Shown: piece by piece, positions 33,568-46,183 of the stretch | Layout: the number at the start of each line of letters is the position of its first letter | How positions within the stretch are numbered: position 1 is the stretch's first letter | Translations under genes and position numbers: made by a program | Source: Ilyonectria destructans | Lineage: Eukaryota; Ascomycota; Sordariomycetes; Hypocreales; Nectriaceae | Assembly (NCBI GenBank): GCA_020740775.1 | Contig: JAHEWK010000005.1 | Coordinates: 372,001 to 436,000, forward strand | Length of the DNA: 64,000 nt | Direction: 5' to 3' | The notes under the pieces: model-generated | Database searches by the model: none | Seen by the model: only the letters and a program-made list of their open reading frames with translations | Told to the model about the DNA's origin: nothing

Positions 33568-36320
33568 TTATATATCAGTTTGGAATACAGAATCAACATC
33601 GAACTCCTGAAGCAATTCCATTGATTCCTGGTTAGTGTAGAACCAGTCCTCCAATTGAATTCCGTTCCCCAACCATAACAAGGGGTTTATTCCATTAGCA
33701 CGCTCCCCTGCCTCCGAGTTGTGCATAACTTCAACCTCACTGGAGACTGCTTGTTGCCGCCGCCGCTGCTGCTGCTGCCAGTCACTGTGGCATATTCCCG
33801 CATGTGGAAAGCCGAGTGTGGCCAGATGACTCTCAAATTGAGTTATGCTCTTTGACTGGCCTGTGTGCGTCGCAGATTTGCGGTGTTCAACATAGCGCGT
33901 AGCAACGTTATGTAGGACCTGGAAGAGGCTGTGCATCTTGGCCGCGGGTTCTGAGACGGTGGGTGCGGCTTGTATTGAGACAATGAAGGCATGAAGTTGA
34001 GCCAGGTCGGTATGGTCTTGAGTCTCAATCACATGATAAAATATCACAATGAAAGGCACAAATGGCGCGAAGAGGAGGGTCCTGGCCGTGTCAGTCTTTA
34101 GATACTCATCTGATTTTAGAATCTCACAACTGTATCAAACTCGCACGGCTTACCAATGAACATAGGTCTGAAAGTAGATATTATCAGTCTTTCTTATAAT
34201 AGCCATGACGTCGTGATGCCTTCCCAGTGTCGCACGTGCAGCATGGATACAGTCGGAGCTAAAGGTCGTTGGAGAGTTGGGAGCTCTCGGGCCCGCTCTG
34301 TAGACATGAGTGAGGAGTGATAGGCGAAGAATATTATCGGACATGGCAAAGAAATCCATCAAGTCTTCCCCAGAGGCGTCTTTTGCAATTGAGATCCAAA
34401 TTTTCTATCACCAGTTAGTCTTTCTGCAACATAGCTGCTTGAGTGCCCAGGCCAGCCTACGTTGGTTTCTGCAGTGTCTTTCTCCAACTGCTGCAAGCTT
34501 GAAACAAGAAACTCAACTCTGGTTTGCCGCACATTGTCTGGCTGCTTTATCGAATCGGGGCTGTACAGCATCTCATATATGTTACCCTGGCATCTTGCGG
34601 ATCTGATCCATAGAGCAAAGTAGGCCAGAACAGGCTGTCCATCATGTCCGGGCGCTGAAGGCAGATCGATCGCAATGTCCCAGTCGGGGATAGTCGAGGC
34701 TCGACCCAGACGAAGAGAGAGGCTCTTGTCAACAAAATAAGTTGTCCAAAAGAGAAAGTGATTGTACCTTGCCCCCTCTAGCGTCTCGGTCTTCATGGGA
34801 ACGGCCCGATGGTACCCCAAGGTCTGGCACAACTCGGACGCCTTGGAAGACAAAGTCCAGCACAGTAAAGGTTTAGAAAGCTCCATGCAGTAAAATGTCT
34901 CGAAGTGGATTAGTTTCCAACCTGGCTTCGAGTTGAAGGGCCACTTACCCCGAACAGAAGAGCAGCGATCGCATCCGAAGATGCTGGCAGATGCAGAGGT
35001 AAGTTGGCGAGTCCCGTCTCAAGGTTCTCACGGCATAGGCGTGAGTAGGCAGAATATTCTTCTTTCTCATCAGAAGGAGCATTTACAAGATGGGCATAGT
35101 CGTAGCAAAGAGAATAAAGACCTGCATTGACGATGATGAAATTGAAATGGGAGCGGTCGTTGGAGAAGTAAACCTCGAGACATGTGTCGCCAAAAGACTG
35201 CATCGTGATGAATTCATAAACCCAACCAGTCCCGGCAAGTCGCTGGGCTGAGGCAATGCGTAGTATTAGCAGAGGGCACGTGGCCACTCACGATGGCAGA
35301 AACTTACATTTGGCGAGGCGGATCAGGGGCACGACTTTGTCTATAGGGGGCAACTCGCACCTCTGCGGCTGAGGACGCGGAACGGATGTTGCACGGGGGT
35401 AGGCCATCTCAAACTCGTCGAGTTGTTTCTTCGAAGCGCTTACAACTCGAGACAGTGCATCGAGAGTCTCTCGAATGTCCGGGGTCGAGCCTTGCAAGGA
35501 GTCTGCCTTGACAACGTTCTGCACAAAATCATTGACGAAGACAGAATGCGCAGATAATGACGACTCCCCTTCCACGGCAGGCCCCACGGTCGTCTCCGGC
35601 GAGGCTGAGTAGTCGAAAGAAATTGTGCGCTCTGTCATGACTGTGCCCTGGATTGATGCATCCTTGAGTAGGTTGGACGGGGTGCTATTAGACGAAAGGT
35701 GCATGGTAAGGTTTTGCAGTAGCCTGGTAACGTCATGGAGCCGGTCGTCGATGATATCAATTTTTTTCTCACTGGGTTACGTTGCAGGTCAGTGAGAGAA
35801 AGAATTCCGAAGGACAGTATATAGAGCTTGACTGTCGCAAGCTGAAGAGTAGATTCAACAAGAATGTCACGGAAGAGACTTACTACTGAGGAGTGAGCAG
35901 GATGCGAGCTCGCTTCTCTCTTGGCTTGATGCTTCCTTGGACGCACTCGAGCTTGGCGTGTCGGCAGTGCGAGCAAGGCGATTCTCTATTGCAGCGAATC
36001 TAGAAGCGTGTCAGCTTTTCATGTCAAGCTTCAGGGATGGATGAATAGGGGAGGGGGGATCCATAAAAGCTTCCGATCCAGGGGAGCAGAAGAACATGGG
36101 CCCGCCCAAGACATGACGGACTGCACGTACTTTGCGACTGCGGCAGGCTTCGCACTATTGACGCATTAGCTATGACACAACGCGACCATGGGAGTTCAGG
36201 CCTGTGGTAGGGACCACCCACAGCTCCCCGACTGGGGACGTGAGAGGTCGACAATAGCGATGGTGGAAGAGCCGTCGGCGACTCGGAAGCCTCGCCATGC
36301 TCACTAGCAGTGTCCTGCAT
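33568..36320 (-). CDS. Zn2Cys6 transcription factor, eight exons
   Basis: Model complement(join(33568..34081,34154..34404,34461..34898,34949..35247,35308..35771,35884..35999,36131..36154,36222..36320)), 734 aa, phases consistent. The zinc cluster is split over three exons: C34-x2-C37-x6-C44-x5-C50-x2-C53-x6-C60 (CEACRSRKIRC, CSHCRHAKLEC). A coiled linker (YEKKIDIIDDRLHDVTRLLQ) follows. The fungal-specific TF domain runs from about residue 230 and includes LGYHRA, LFWTTYFVDKSLSLRLGR and WDIAIDLP. The first exon and its unusual GTGGGT donor are the least certain part. Divergent from the MDR pump at 37410, so it is the natural candidate regulator of that pump. Confidence 0.88.
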
Positions 36321-37409
36321 GCTGCCCAGGGTGCAGAGAAGCGATACAACTTGCAGACGATGCAGGACAGAAAAGTGCTAGAGCAAGGGGCAATCGAGAT
36401 TATGCTGGTTCGGGAAGGCGACGTCGGGTTCCGGACGCGAGGGAAAAGGCCGGTCGGGTGCTGTGGATTACTGGAGCATATGCCCTTTTGAGGGGCAAGC
36501 CAAGCCGTTGAGCAAGTCTCTGAAGCCTACTCCTATAGCGGTGAGTCACCGGCGAGACTCTTGCGGTATGGAGAAACTTGAGGATGAATGATGGATAATG
36601 ATGGACCATGGATCATGAATCATGAATCATGAATCATGCCGGCCCCGTGCGGTCTCGGAGGCCGCGAGCGCCGGCATCCGACGTCAAGGCCGCTCAGCCA
36701 CACCTCCGGCCTCAGCCACTGACGACATGTCCAACGTATGTGATTGGGCGATTGGGCCAGGCCGCCACACGCATCCCGCAAGTCCTGTTCAGGGACATCT
36801 CGTGTCTTCAATTTCGACATTTTATACCGGACCGACGCGCTTTGTTGACGGTCAAGTATCAAAGTATGCATTAAGGGCCCTGCTGACCATGTAGCTATGC
36901 ATTTGTCCGATATATATATGTGAGTCTGGGGGTACCTCGATAGCCCTAGTAAGAGGAATCAACAACATGCACACCCCCAAGTAACTACTAGCTTTTCAAG
37001 CCCCCCCGGCATGAAGGATTGGTTCGGGGCTCGGTGGCAGCCGGAGCCGAATTTGCGGGTTCACGGCGAGGTGCCCGCGGACAGGACTTGTTGACATCCA
37101 TCCAACAGGCTATATAACATTTCTCTACCACCCATTTCCTTTTTTTTTCCTCTCTAGAAATGAGGCCATCACACCACATTCCTTTGCAGGCGTTGTATTC
37201 TACTCTCGCTTTTGTATATAACTGGCGGCTCTTCGTCCCGCTTGACTCTTTTCCTTTCCTACTCATACCCAAGTTACTCCCCAGAAAGCCTACCATTTCG
37301 TCGGATTCCTTTGATCCTCGAACGACTTTCCTTCGTCCTCGACCGAGATACCGCCACGCCGCGCCCTGCCGCCGCATCGAACCGAGTTCCATTCGGGCAG
37401 CATTTCGCC
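36321..37409. promoter_or_regulatory. Divergent promoter between regulator and MDR pump
   Basis: 1.09 kb without a gene. It contains a short heptamer array (36611-36638), a TATATATATG stretch near 36911 and a CT-rich leader directly before the pump start. Confidence 0.6.
36611..36638. repeat. Tandem heptamer repeat (ATCATGA), about four copies
   Basis: ATCATGA repeated head to tail in the shared promoter of the regulator and the MDR pump, preceded by related ATGATGG motifs. A possible protein-binding array or simply a microsatellite. Confidence 0.8.
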
Positions 37410-40400
37410 ATGGGCGCAAAGCCTCCCGTCGAAATGCAAACGCTTCGGGATTCCGGTGGTGACAAGGCCCCTCTCCAAGAGGACGATACTTCCGCCGTGC
37501 CAACTCTGGAAGTACCAAGCGCGAAAGAGACAGAAGAAGAAGAAGACGCCGGCTTTTCGACGTATGTGAGAATTTTCACCTACGCCGGGACCTCGGAGTA
37601 TCTGATGCAAGCCGTGGCCCTCGTGGCTGCTGTTGTTTCTGGAGCCGGCATTGCCCTTCAGACCCTCATATTCGGAAAATTCGTCACCGCCGTCACCGAT
37701 TTCGTTTCTTCCAAAACATCTCCCGCCGAGTTTCGCGACACGGCAGCACAGCTGGCCCTCTACTTCGTCTACCTTGGGTGTGGGAGACTTGTCCTGTCGT
37801 ATACGTACAATTCGCTCCTCACCTACGCCGCCCACCGAGTAATTCGCACCATTCGCGGGTCTTACCTCAGAGCCGCGCTCCGCCAAGAGATTGCCTTTTT
37901 CGACTCTGATGCCGCCGGGTCTATTGCAACTCAGGCCACCTCCAACGGGCAAATCATCCACGGGGGCATCAGTGAGAAGCTGGGACTTACATTTCAGGGG
38001 CTGTCGGCATTCGTAACAGCCTTCATCATCGCCTTCATCATCGAATGGAGGCTGACGCTGATATGCCTCTGCATGGTTCCTGCAACGCTGATCGTCAATG
38101 GAGTTGCCGCTGGCATCATGGCCGGTCATGAGACCAAGATTCTTGAAATACACGCGCAGGCTAACTCCTTTGCTGAGAACATTCTCTCGAGCGTGCGAAC
38201 CATCCATGCCTTCGAGATGCAGGGCAGGCTTGTTCAAAAGTTCGATTGCTTCTTGACCGACGCGCACCGTGTCGGTGGTAAAATCTCGCCCCTTTTTGGC
38301 CTTTTGTTCTCATCCGAGTATTGCATCATCTACTTGGGATACGGCCTTGCATTTTGGCAAGGTGGGCAGATGCTGGCGAGGGGTGAAATTGAGGAGCCTG
38401 GTGACATTTTTACGTGAGTTGATCGCAACTCGCCTCAAGTAACTAGCATCATTGCTAATGGGAACCAGAGTCCTCCTCTCCGTCATCATCGCCGCCACTA
38501 ACCTGACGGTACTTGCACCGTATTCGATCGACTTCACCAGGGCTACGTCTGCGGCCGCGAAGCTGTTCCGGTTGATCGATAGAGCGTCTTGCATCGACCC
38601 CCTAGACCCCAACGGGACACAGCCCCTGGAAACGTGCGGTGACATCGAGCTTCACAATGTGACGTTTGCCTACCCAATGAGACCGGAAGTCATCGTTCTC
38701 AACGGCCTCTCTCTCAAAATTCCTACTGGCAAGGTAACAGCTCTGGTGGTAAGGCCCCAATAAGTCTCTAAGAACGAACCAAATTGCGCTGACCTCAATT
38801 CAGGGCCAGTCTGGATCAGGCAAGAGTACCGTCATTGGTCTCCTCGAGCGTTGGTACACGCCTAGTTCGGGCGCCATCAATCTAGACGGCCGCCCTATTG
38901 ATCAGTTGAACTTGAACTGGCTCCGAAGAAATGTGCGTCTGGTACAGCAGGAGCCTGTGTTATTCCAAGGCACCGTCTTCGAGAACATCCAACATGGCCT
39001 GGTCGGCACCAAGTGGGAAAATACCCCTAAGGAGGAACAACTTGAACGCATCCAGGAAGCCGCCAAGTTGGCCTTTGCCCACGACTTTATCTGTGAACTA
39101 GCCGAAGGCTACGACACGCAAATTGGGCAACGCGGTAGCTTGCTCTCCGGAGGTCAGAAACAACGCATCGCCATCGCTCGCAGCGTCGTTTCCCAGCCTA
39201 AGATTCTTCTTTTGGATGAGGCGACCAGTGCTCTCGATCCTAAGGCCGAGGGCATCGTTCAGCAGGCTCTTGATAGGGCCTCTGAAGAACGCACTACCCT
39301 TGTCATTGCACACAAGCTCGCTACTATTCAGAAGGCTGACAACATTGTCGTCATGGCCAAGTGGCAGATCGTTGAGCAGGGCACTCATAAGGCTCTAATT
39401 GCAAACGATGGCACATATGCTCGTCTCGCCAAGATGCAAAACCTCGGTATTCAGACTCCTACCGCACAACCCGCAAGCCCTGCGGCTGGATCGGTCAACC
39501 ACGCAGCATCGGACCCTGCCTATCTGTCTTCCAGTCTGTCTCGACATGCCAATTCTGCAACGGACCACGTCACTGCTAAGAGCGAACGATACGATTACAA
39601 CCACTACAAGCAGCAAGGCATCCTGTCCATCATTTGCCAACTTGTGATGGCTACCCCCGAACTTTCCTTGTCCTATTTTTTTGTTCTCACTAGTTGTGCG
39701 TTAGCTGGTAAGTACCGTTCGAGGCCCGCTATGCAGAAACCCGTTGACCGAATATATAGGCGCTACCTTCCCCGGTCAAGCGATCCTGTTATCCAATGTG
39801 ATGGAGGCGTTCACGCTCACAGGATCCGAAATGGAACGCAAAGTGAGCTTTTACGCCACCATGTTCATCGTCCTAGCCTCCGGTTGTCTTGTTTCCTACT
39901 TCATCCTGGGGTACGCAACCAACGTGGTCGCTCACCACCTGAGCCACAAGTTCCGCAAGCAAATCCTTCAGCATATCCTTCGGCAGGATGTCGAATATTT
40001 CGACCGTGCAGAGAACAACACGGGCGCACTCGTCAGTCGCATCGACTCAAACCCGCAGTCCATCCTTGAGCTGATGGGATATAACATCGGTCTTATCCTG
40101 GTCTGCCTATTCAATGTGATGGCCTGTAGCGTTCTAGCTATTGTCTACAGCTGGAAGCTAGGCTTGGTCGTCGTTTGCGCTGGTCTGCCGCCCTTGGTTG
40201 GTGCGGGCTACTTCAAAATTCGATTCGATGCCAAGCTTGATCGCGATCTCTCAAAGCGATATGCGACCAGTGCCTCAATCGCCTCCGAAGCCATTGCTGC
40301 TATTCGCACCGTGTCTTCCCTTGCTATCGAAGAGTTGGTTCTTAAGAACTATACTGACGAGCTCGATCGCGCCGTCGTGGGCTCTAAACGTCCGCTGTTT

Positions 40401-41542
40401 AGTTTGATGACCTGCTTCGCCTTTACCCAAGCTGTCGAGTATTGGTTTATGGCTCTCGGCTATTGGTATGGCTGCCAGCTGTTGTCTTTGGATCAAATCA
40501 GCATCTATGCCTTCTTCGTCGCGTTTCTCGGCGTCTTTTTCTCGGGACAAGCAGCCACACAGCTCTTCCAGTACTCAACAAGCATTACCAAAGGATTGAA
40601 TGCTGCCAACTACGTCTTATGGCTGGAAAGTCTTGAGCCACTGGTGCAGGAGACTTCTGAGAATCGTCACAGTGGCCCACTAGGGGCAGAGTCGCTCGCC
40701 GTTGAAAACGTTCACTTCTCCTACCCTCTCCGTCCAGACGCCGAAGTTCTAAAGGGTATCAAGCTCAAAGTAAGTGAAATCCTTTGCTTGGGGCGATATG
40801 CCCGCGACATACCCCCAATAAACACTAATTTCGGCTTCTACAGGTCGAAAAGGGCCAATTTATCGCCCTGGTCGGTGCATCCGGTTGCGGCAAGTCCACA
40901 ATGGTTGCCATGCTCGAGCGCTTCTACGATCCCACGACCGGCACTATTCGTATCGACACCCGCGCCCTCTCTTCTCTCAACCCGCGGCTATACCGCCAGT
41001 GCGTCTCTCTCGTCCAGCAAGAACCAGTGCTTTTCCAAGGTTCGATTCGCCAGAATGTAGCCCTTGGTGTCGATGATGTCAAAACCGACCTGGAATCTTC
41101 TTCTCATGATGAGACATTGGTGTCAGACGAAAGGATCGAGTCCGCCCTGCGCGATGCCAACGCATGGGAGTTTGTCTCTTCACTCCCCGAGGGGCTATCA
41201 ACTCTTGTCGGGTCGAGTGGAACGCAGCTCTCCGGTGGCCAGCGACAGCGTATTGCCATCGCTCGTGCACTGATCCGCGACCCAAAGATTTTGCTGCTCG
41301 ATGAGGCTACCAGTGCTCTTGACACGGAGAGCGAAAAGCTGGTGCAAAGCGCATTGAGCCACGAGGCAAAAAGTAGCAACAGGATTACGTTTGCTGTTGC
41401 ACATCGATTCAGTGCCATCAAGGATGCCGACATGATTTGTGTTTTCCACGGAGGCCAAATTGTGGAGATGGGGACTCATGAAGAGCTAATTGAACAGGAC
41501 GGCATGTATCGGAAGATGTGTGAAGCGCAATCTCTAGATTAA
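37410..41542 (+). CDS. Full-size MDR-type ABC transporter (ABCB)
   Basis: Model join(37410..38413,38469..38748,38804..39707,39760..40769,40844..41542), 1298 aa, phases consistent. Order TMD1-NBD1-TMD2-NBD2. NBD1: Walker A GQSGSGKST at about 429-437, signature LLSGGQKQR, Walker B ILLLDEATSALD. NBD2: GASGCGKST at about 1077-1085, TQLSGGQRQR and ILLLDEATSALD. All key residues are kept in both halves. Closest functional class is the leptomycin B-resistance/P-glycoprotein group, which exports hydrophobic drugs, metabolites or peptides at the plasma membrane. The ATG at 37410 is preferred; an in-frame upstream ATG at 37212 would add 66 low-complexity residues. Its intact state beside dead enzyme genes suggests it has an independent use. 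Confidence 0.96.
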
Positions 41543-43623
41543 ATACTTTCTAAGAGCTTTTTTTTTCGTTTTTTTTCTCCAGTAACTACTGGTTCGGGAT
41601 AATAATGTCGCTCTCAGCTTCCCACTTAGTTTCTTATCAACCATGGCGCTTATCGCCTTCAATTCTACTATCTTCGAGCAGGCTGCCACTATCCAGCATT
41701 CCCGTCACAGAAAACCTTATCAGCCTAACCTCTCAACTATCGCAGAAAACGGCGCACGCTCTCTGGCGGTAGACTCGGAGTTAAGGCTTCGTGCCCAGAG
41801 ATATACGAATCGAGGGCCATCTGGTGGTGACTGTAGGCTAGGGGAATTCATTTAAATCACAGCTTTATCATCTATCCACAGACTTCCGATGGTTTTTTAC
41901 TGTCAACATTTTCAAGAACCTCAGTTAAAAAACCCACCGGACTACTATCTCATGCATAAGTAGATGCCTGGCTCACTCAGATCAGCCGACAGTAGGAATA
42001 GACTGCTTAGGGCCAATCTTCCCGACTACCAGCTGTTGGGAATGTTCTTCTATATACAACTCACATGACCCGATGCAGCGGATGAGCTTCTCATATGAAG
42101 GTAACTAGGAAAGAACGTTAAGTAGAGAGGGTGGCAAAGGTTAAAGCCCCCAAGTAGCTAGCCCCTTGAATTAGGCTTGGAGGGCAGGTCTAACTTCTCA
42201 GCTAGCTATGCACCATCTACTGCGAAAATGCGAACCATTCTGAACGCTAATTCGTTAAAACTTTATAACAAGGATCTGGTAAGAGGACGGGGAATGGCGC
42301 GGCTTCTCAATGACAGTCGACAGGCCTCATCGTCAATACGATTTACTTGGTGAAGAGCTAGTTAATCTTCACCGACATCGAGCAATGTTAAACGGCAAAA
42401 GTTGGTTGAAGCTGAAGTACACGATAAGAATGGTATTGAGAGAAAGAAGCATAAGAAGTGGAACCAGGAGGAATAAATAATAACTTGCCAGATTCTGCTA
42501 TTATTTCGCAACCGTAAAATAATATCAAGCAATTTGTATGTAGCGCCAGCTGAAGAGGTTCTTATATTATTATTGTGTGAGGGCGGGGACAGAGGACACT
42601 AAGAACACACAACCTACCCAGACGCAGAGCTGTGATAACCGCAATAGTATTGTGACGGAAAGGGCCGATAGGGTCGGGATTGAAATCTGGATAAATAGCC
42701 CAATTGAGCAAAAATAACGACTATCTCAGCTGATACCATTTGATCAAATGAATCCCTAAGGGGTCTCAAAAGGATAGGCCAAAAGACTATCAATTAAATG
42801 AGATGCTAGAATAATGATACTTGCTAATAGACCTTGTATAAGGTCTCCCAATTTATAGCCCCAATGGGTCAGGCCACTGGTCCCTATCCGGTACGGTATT
42901 TCCTATTGAAGGAAGCCGTGAATCTTGGCCTTAGTTGCGGCAAGAATCTGATTAAATAACTTAATTCCCTAAAAGATCGGAAAACCCCGACTTACTATTT
43001 TTATTATTATTAATTTTATCTTACTTAAGAAGATATATAGATTACTAGCTCTAAAGGTAGTATTAATCTTACTCTTAAAATAATATAGCCTTTAAAATTA
43101 ATATAAATTTCTTTAAAGTAATTATTCCCTCTATATAAATGTAACTTTAATTTATACTTCCTACTGTAAAAACTGCTTTATAATCTCAGTAATATGTAAT
43201 TATTAGCTTGAAATTACAGTTTTAAAAGCCTTATTTATAATTTTATTCCTTAAGGCTTCTTTTAAGCAGCCTACTTATAGACTGTGTCTTTCATTATATT
43301 AAAGTGTAGTTAAAATCCGTATATTATATAATATATATTATACAATTAGCAATATAATATCGTGCAAATAGCAATCTGATATTGTGTAATAGCAAGACTC
43401 GTTGGGAATTCTAGAGTATTTACATTAACTAATGAATGTTTGGTATCAAGTATTTGTGCAGTCGGACGTTGGTGAAATCAAATTAAAATCAACCCGTGAC
43501 TCAAAACCACAACGCGCCACCTACAGATTACTGATCCTGTCTACAACCCTCATCCCCCCCAACTCCATGCGGAGGAGACCTAGGCATAGGCATGACATGG
43601 GGATTTCACTGCGGCAAGTTCCC
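41543..43623. other. Gene-free, partly AT-rich region
   Basis: 2.1 kb. 41543-42980 has normal composition with no convincing ORF; a short open stretch near 42400-42470 (VEAEV.DKNGIERKKHKKW) could be a retroelement remnant. 42990-43420 is strongly AT-rich and looks like a decayed repeat. Low confidence on both. Confidence 0.45.
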
Positions 43624-44742
43624 TTAGCTGACTATGCTATTAGTCTGTAACTCCGCCGGCGGCGTGCGCGTCTCCGAACGAGGAGGGAAGCTGGCCTGGC
43701 TCAAGTGCTTGCCGTGCGTCATGGTTGTGGGAGAGGACACCTCGGTAGTCCCAGCCGAGAATGTTGTCGGCGGCGATCCTATAGCCTGCTGCACCGCCAT
43801 GCTGCTGTGGTCGACGGGCGGTACTGCGCTGTCGTCTCTGTGTGGCCGTCGTCGCAGGAACAAGACGCCTAGAATCAGCATCGTCACCACCGCCAGGCCG
43901 CCCACCACGCCTCCAACGATGGCGGCAACAGGGACGCCTCCACCATTGTTGCCTGACGCAGTTTCAGTTTGTGTTTGGGAACTTCTGGACTCGCTCTTTG
44001 TGCTCGTTGTTCTCGGAGCCTCGGTACTCTCAGTCGTCTCTGTGGTTGACGTGTGCTCAGTCGTCTCTGTGGTTGACGTGTGCTCAGTCGTCTCTGTGGT
44101 TGACGTGGGCTGTGCCTCCTCGTCCACCAGCACCGTCGTGTCGAAATTGCGATCCGTCTGACCGTCTAACGTAAAGTCAGCCTTTTTCAGACTCGCTGTT
44201 GGTTTGCACTGGTATCCCCGGACACCGTCGGGGTAGCCAAAGGTAATGCAGGAAGGCCGCAATTCGTCGTGGGTACTGCAAGGTGGAAGCAGATTAGCAG
44301 GGTGGGTTAGACACGATGATGGCGTCACAGTAGCACTCAAGGGGAGTTTTGTCTCTCACCATTTAAGATTTGCGCTGTTGTTGCGGCATGCTTCATCGCA
44401 CAAAGCGTCATCCAAGGCCTCTTCTCTCGGATAGCACCGGGTTTGGAAGACGGCACTGCCGCAGAAGATGAAGGCGTACGGTCCCGATCCCCACGAGCAG
44501 TTTAAGCCGTTCCCGCACGTGATTCTGGGGTCGGTCTGCGTTGCAGGTGAAAGGTAGCCGCAGACGCTGTCCGGCGCGATGGTGACGGTGATTCTGTCGC
44601 TGTTCTGGCGGGCAACGAAATGTGTTGGCTCTGCTCGCTTGTGCTCAGACGAAGTTGGTGGTGGGTACGCCGGGTAGGATGCGGCAGCGAGACGAAGCAA
44701 CGCCTGCGCGGCCAGCGCTTGCATAAAGAATAGACCGAGCAT
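43624..44742 (-). CDS. Single-pass plasma-membrane protein, sensor-like
   Basis: Model complement(join(43624..44275,44360..44742)), 344 aa. Starts MLGLFFMQALAAQALLRLAAAS, a signal peptide. The ectodomain has eight to ten cysteines (VCGY, ITCGNGLNCSW, FCGSA, TRCY, LCDEAC), then a Thr/Glu-rich stalk containing the 9-residue unit HTSTTETTE in tandem. One membrane helix follows (VAAIVGGVVGGLAVVTMLIL) with an RRRPHR stop-transfer and a cytoplasmic tail of ~75 residues. This layout is that of Mid2/Wsc-type cell-wall stress sensors and similar fungal surface proteins; no WSC domain is recognised. The stalk repeats are identical at the DNA level (27-bp unit near 44040-44105). Confidence 0.85.
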
Positions 44743-45637
44743 CGTGACCTCCGACTTGGTAATAAAACAGCAAGAGGATTCGCGAGAGATGGTCGAGGGA
44801 GCGGGAAATACCTCAACATGTCGCAGAGCCTCGTTCTTATACCCCTCACGAAGCGCCAGACGACGCAGCCCACCATTGCCAACCAGACGAAAGTGCACCT
44901 TCACTACGAGGCCCTTTTCCCGAAATACCACGGCCGCAGAGCCTATTTATGCCGTGTACGAACACCTTCAGCTCGAAGCGGCGAATGAGCGGGTTGCGTG
45001 GCTTGACGAGCTGACAGACTGCATCCTGCACCGGCTCAGCTGCTTGGCACCGGCACTTGCCACCCATAGGGGGGAGAGCGACGAAGCCACCACGGTGAAG
45101 GATCCAAGCCAAGCACACTATAGACGCCGAGTTTTGTCGAGTTGCGTCGAACCGCATTGGGGCTCGGACTGTCACGGGATGTGACGACGTGTGGCTGCAT
45201 GCCTCACAGCCCAGCCATATCGAGAGAGGGCTGTGGTAGGTGGATGAAGCGCTGACGAAACGACAATCCACACAGCCTCAATCACCGTTTGCGAGGACCA
45301 ATTGACATTTGTCTCGCCCATCTCCACGACCGTAGAATTCTTGAGGCTGGGTTGCTCCGAACGAGGGGGCTTCAAGAGAACAACTGTCACAGGAATGTGG
45401 GTACGGGCCTCGGAGGTCAAGGCCCCCGGTCGTCCCGGACACATTCCAGTACGCATTCCTAAGGGCTCTGCTTCCTGCCTGGCGTACTTTTCTCATTTCC
45501 CCAAACAAGACTACGGAACTAAGCATAACTGGTAGTGAGCGCTAAAAACGCCAAGCTGCCAGCCCTAACTGTTAAACACAATGTGCTAGCCCCAGCAGCG
45601 TACAATGTGGAATCGCTCCACCCGTTGATGTGCCACT
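44743..45637. other. Intergenic region, no gene seen
   Basis: Promoter of the sensor-like gene and unrecognised sequence up to the metalloprotease fragment. Confidence 0.5.
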
Positions 45638-46183
45638 TCATGCGCCTCGGCGACACGGGTGGCACTCCAAGGCATGGCCGAACTTGTCGAGGACGAGCCT
45701 CGCCATCTCCTCCTCGGGCGTCAGGTCGTTGAAGCCGGCAAAGTTCATCGTCTGCCTGTTCGCCGCAACTCCCAGGCGGTCGGTGCCCACATGGGACCAG
45801 AAGTCCGTGTCGTAGTCGGGGAAGCTTCTGTCGGTATTGATGCGGATCTCAGCCCGCCCCGAGTCGACGAACCGGAACTTGATATTTGTGTACTGCTGCA
45901 TTTTTCTGCGCACACGATCGACGCCGTTGAGGAACCTGACGCGCAGCGTCTTGCCATTCTCCCACTTGTTTTCGGTGGCGACAGTGAGATAGAGCATGTC
46001 GCCTACGTCTACAAGTTCGGCAGCGTCTTCCTGCTCGTGTTCCTCGCCAGGCGCTGCCTCGGTCATCATATGGCCATGGGCAGGATTCTCTTGGATGCAG
46101 AGCATCTCGGCCTGTGCCCGGAATCCTCCTGGGGCAGGTGCTCGGATGCAGACGTAGATTTGAGTATTGTCGGTGAAGCGGGG
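45638..46183 (-). pseudogene. Zinc metalloprotease (astacin/ZnMc-like) fragment without active site
   Basis: An open frame of about 180 codons matches the fungal extracellular ZnMc-type pattern: RVRFLNGVDRVRRKMQQY, NIKFRFVDSGRAEIRI, SHVGTDRLGV and QTMNFAGF. Where the family has the HEFGHALG zinc-binding motif this sequence has DKFGHALE: the first His and the catalytic Glu are lost. The next codons (CHPCRRGA, then stop) do not match the family, so the rest of the catalytic domain is gone. A TAG at 46184-46186 closes the frame upstream, with no signal peptide visible; an exon junction there is possible. A dead relic is the best reading. Confidence 0.7.

Noticed and set aside
37212..37409. Upstream in-frame ATG of the MDR pump, and the long minus-strand ORF over 37290-38267
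   Set aside because: The upstream part is low-complexity leader; the minus-strand ORF is a shadow of the pump's first exon without any motif.
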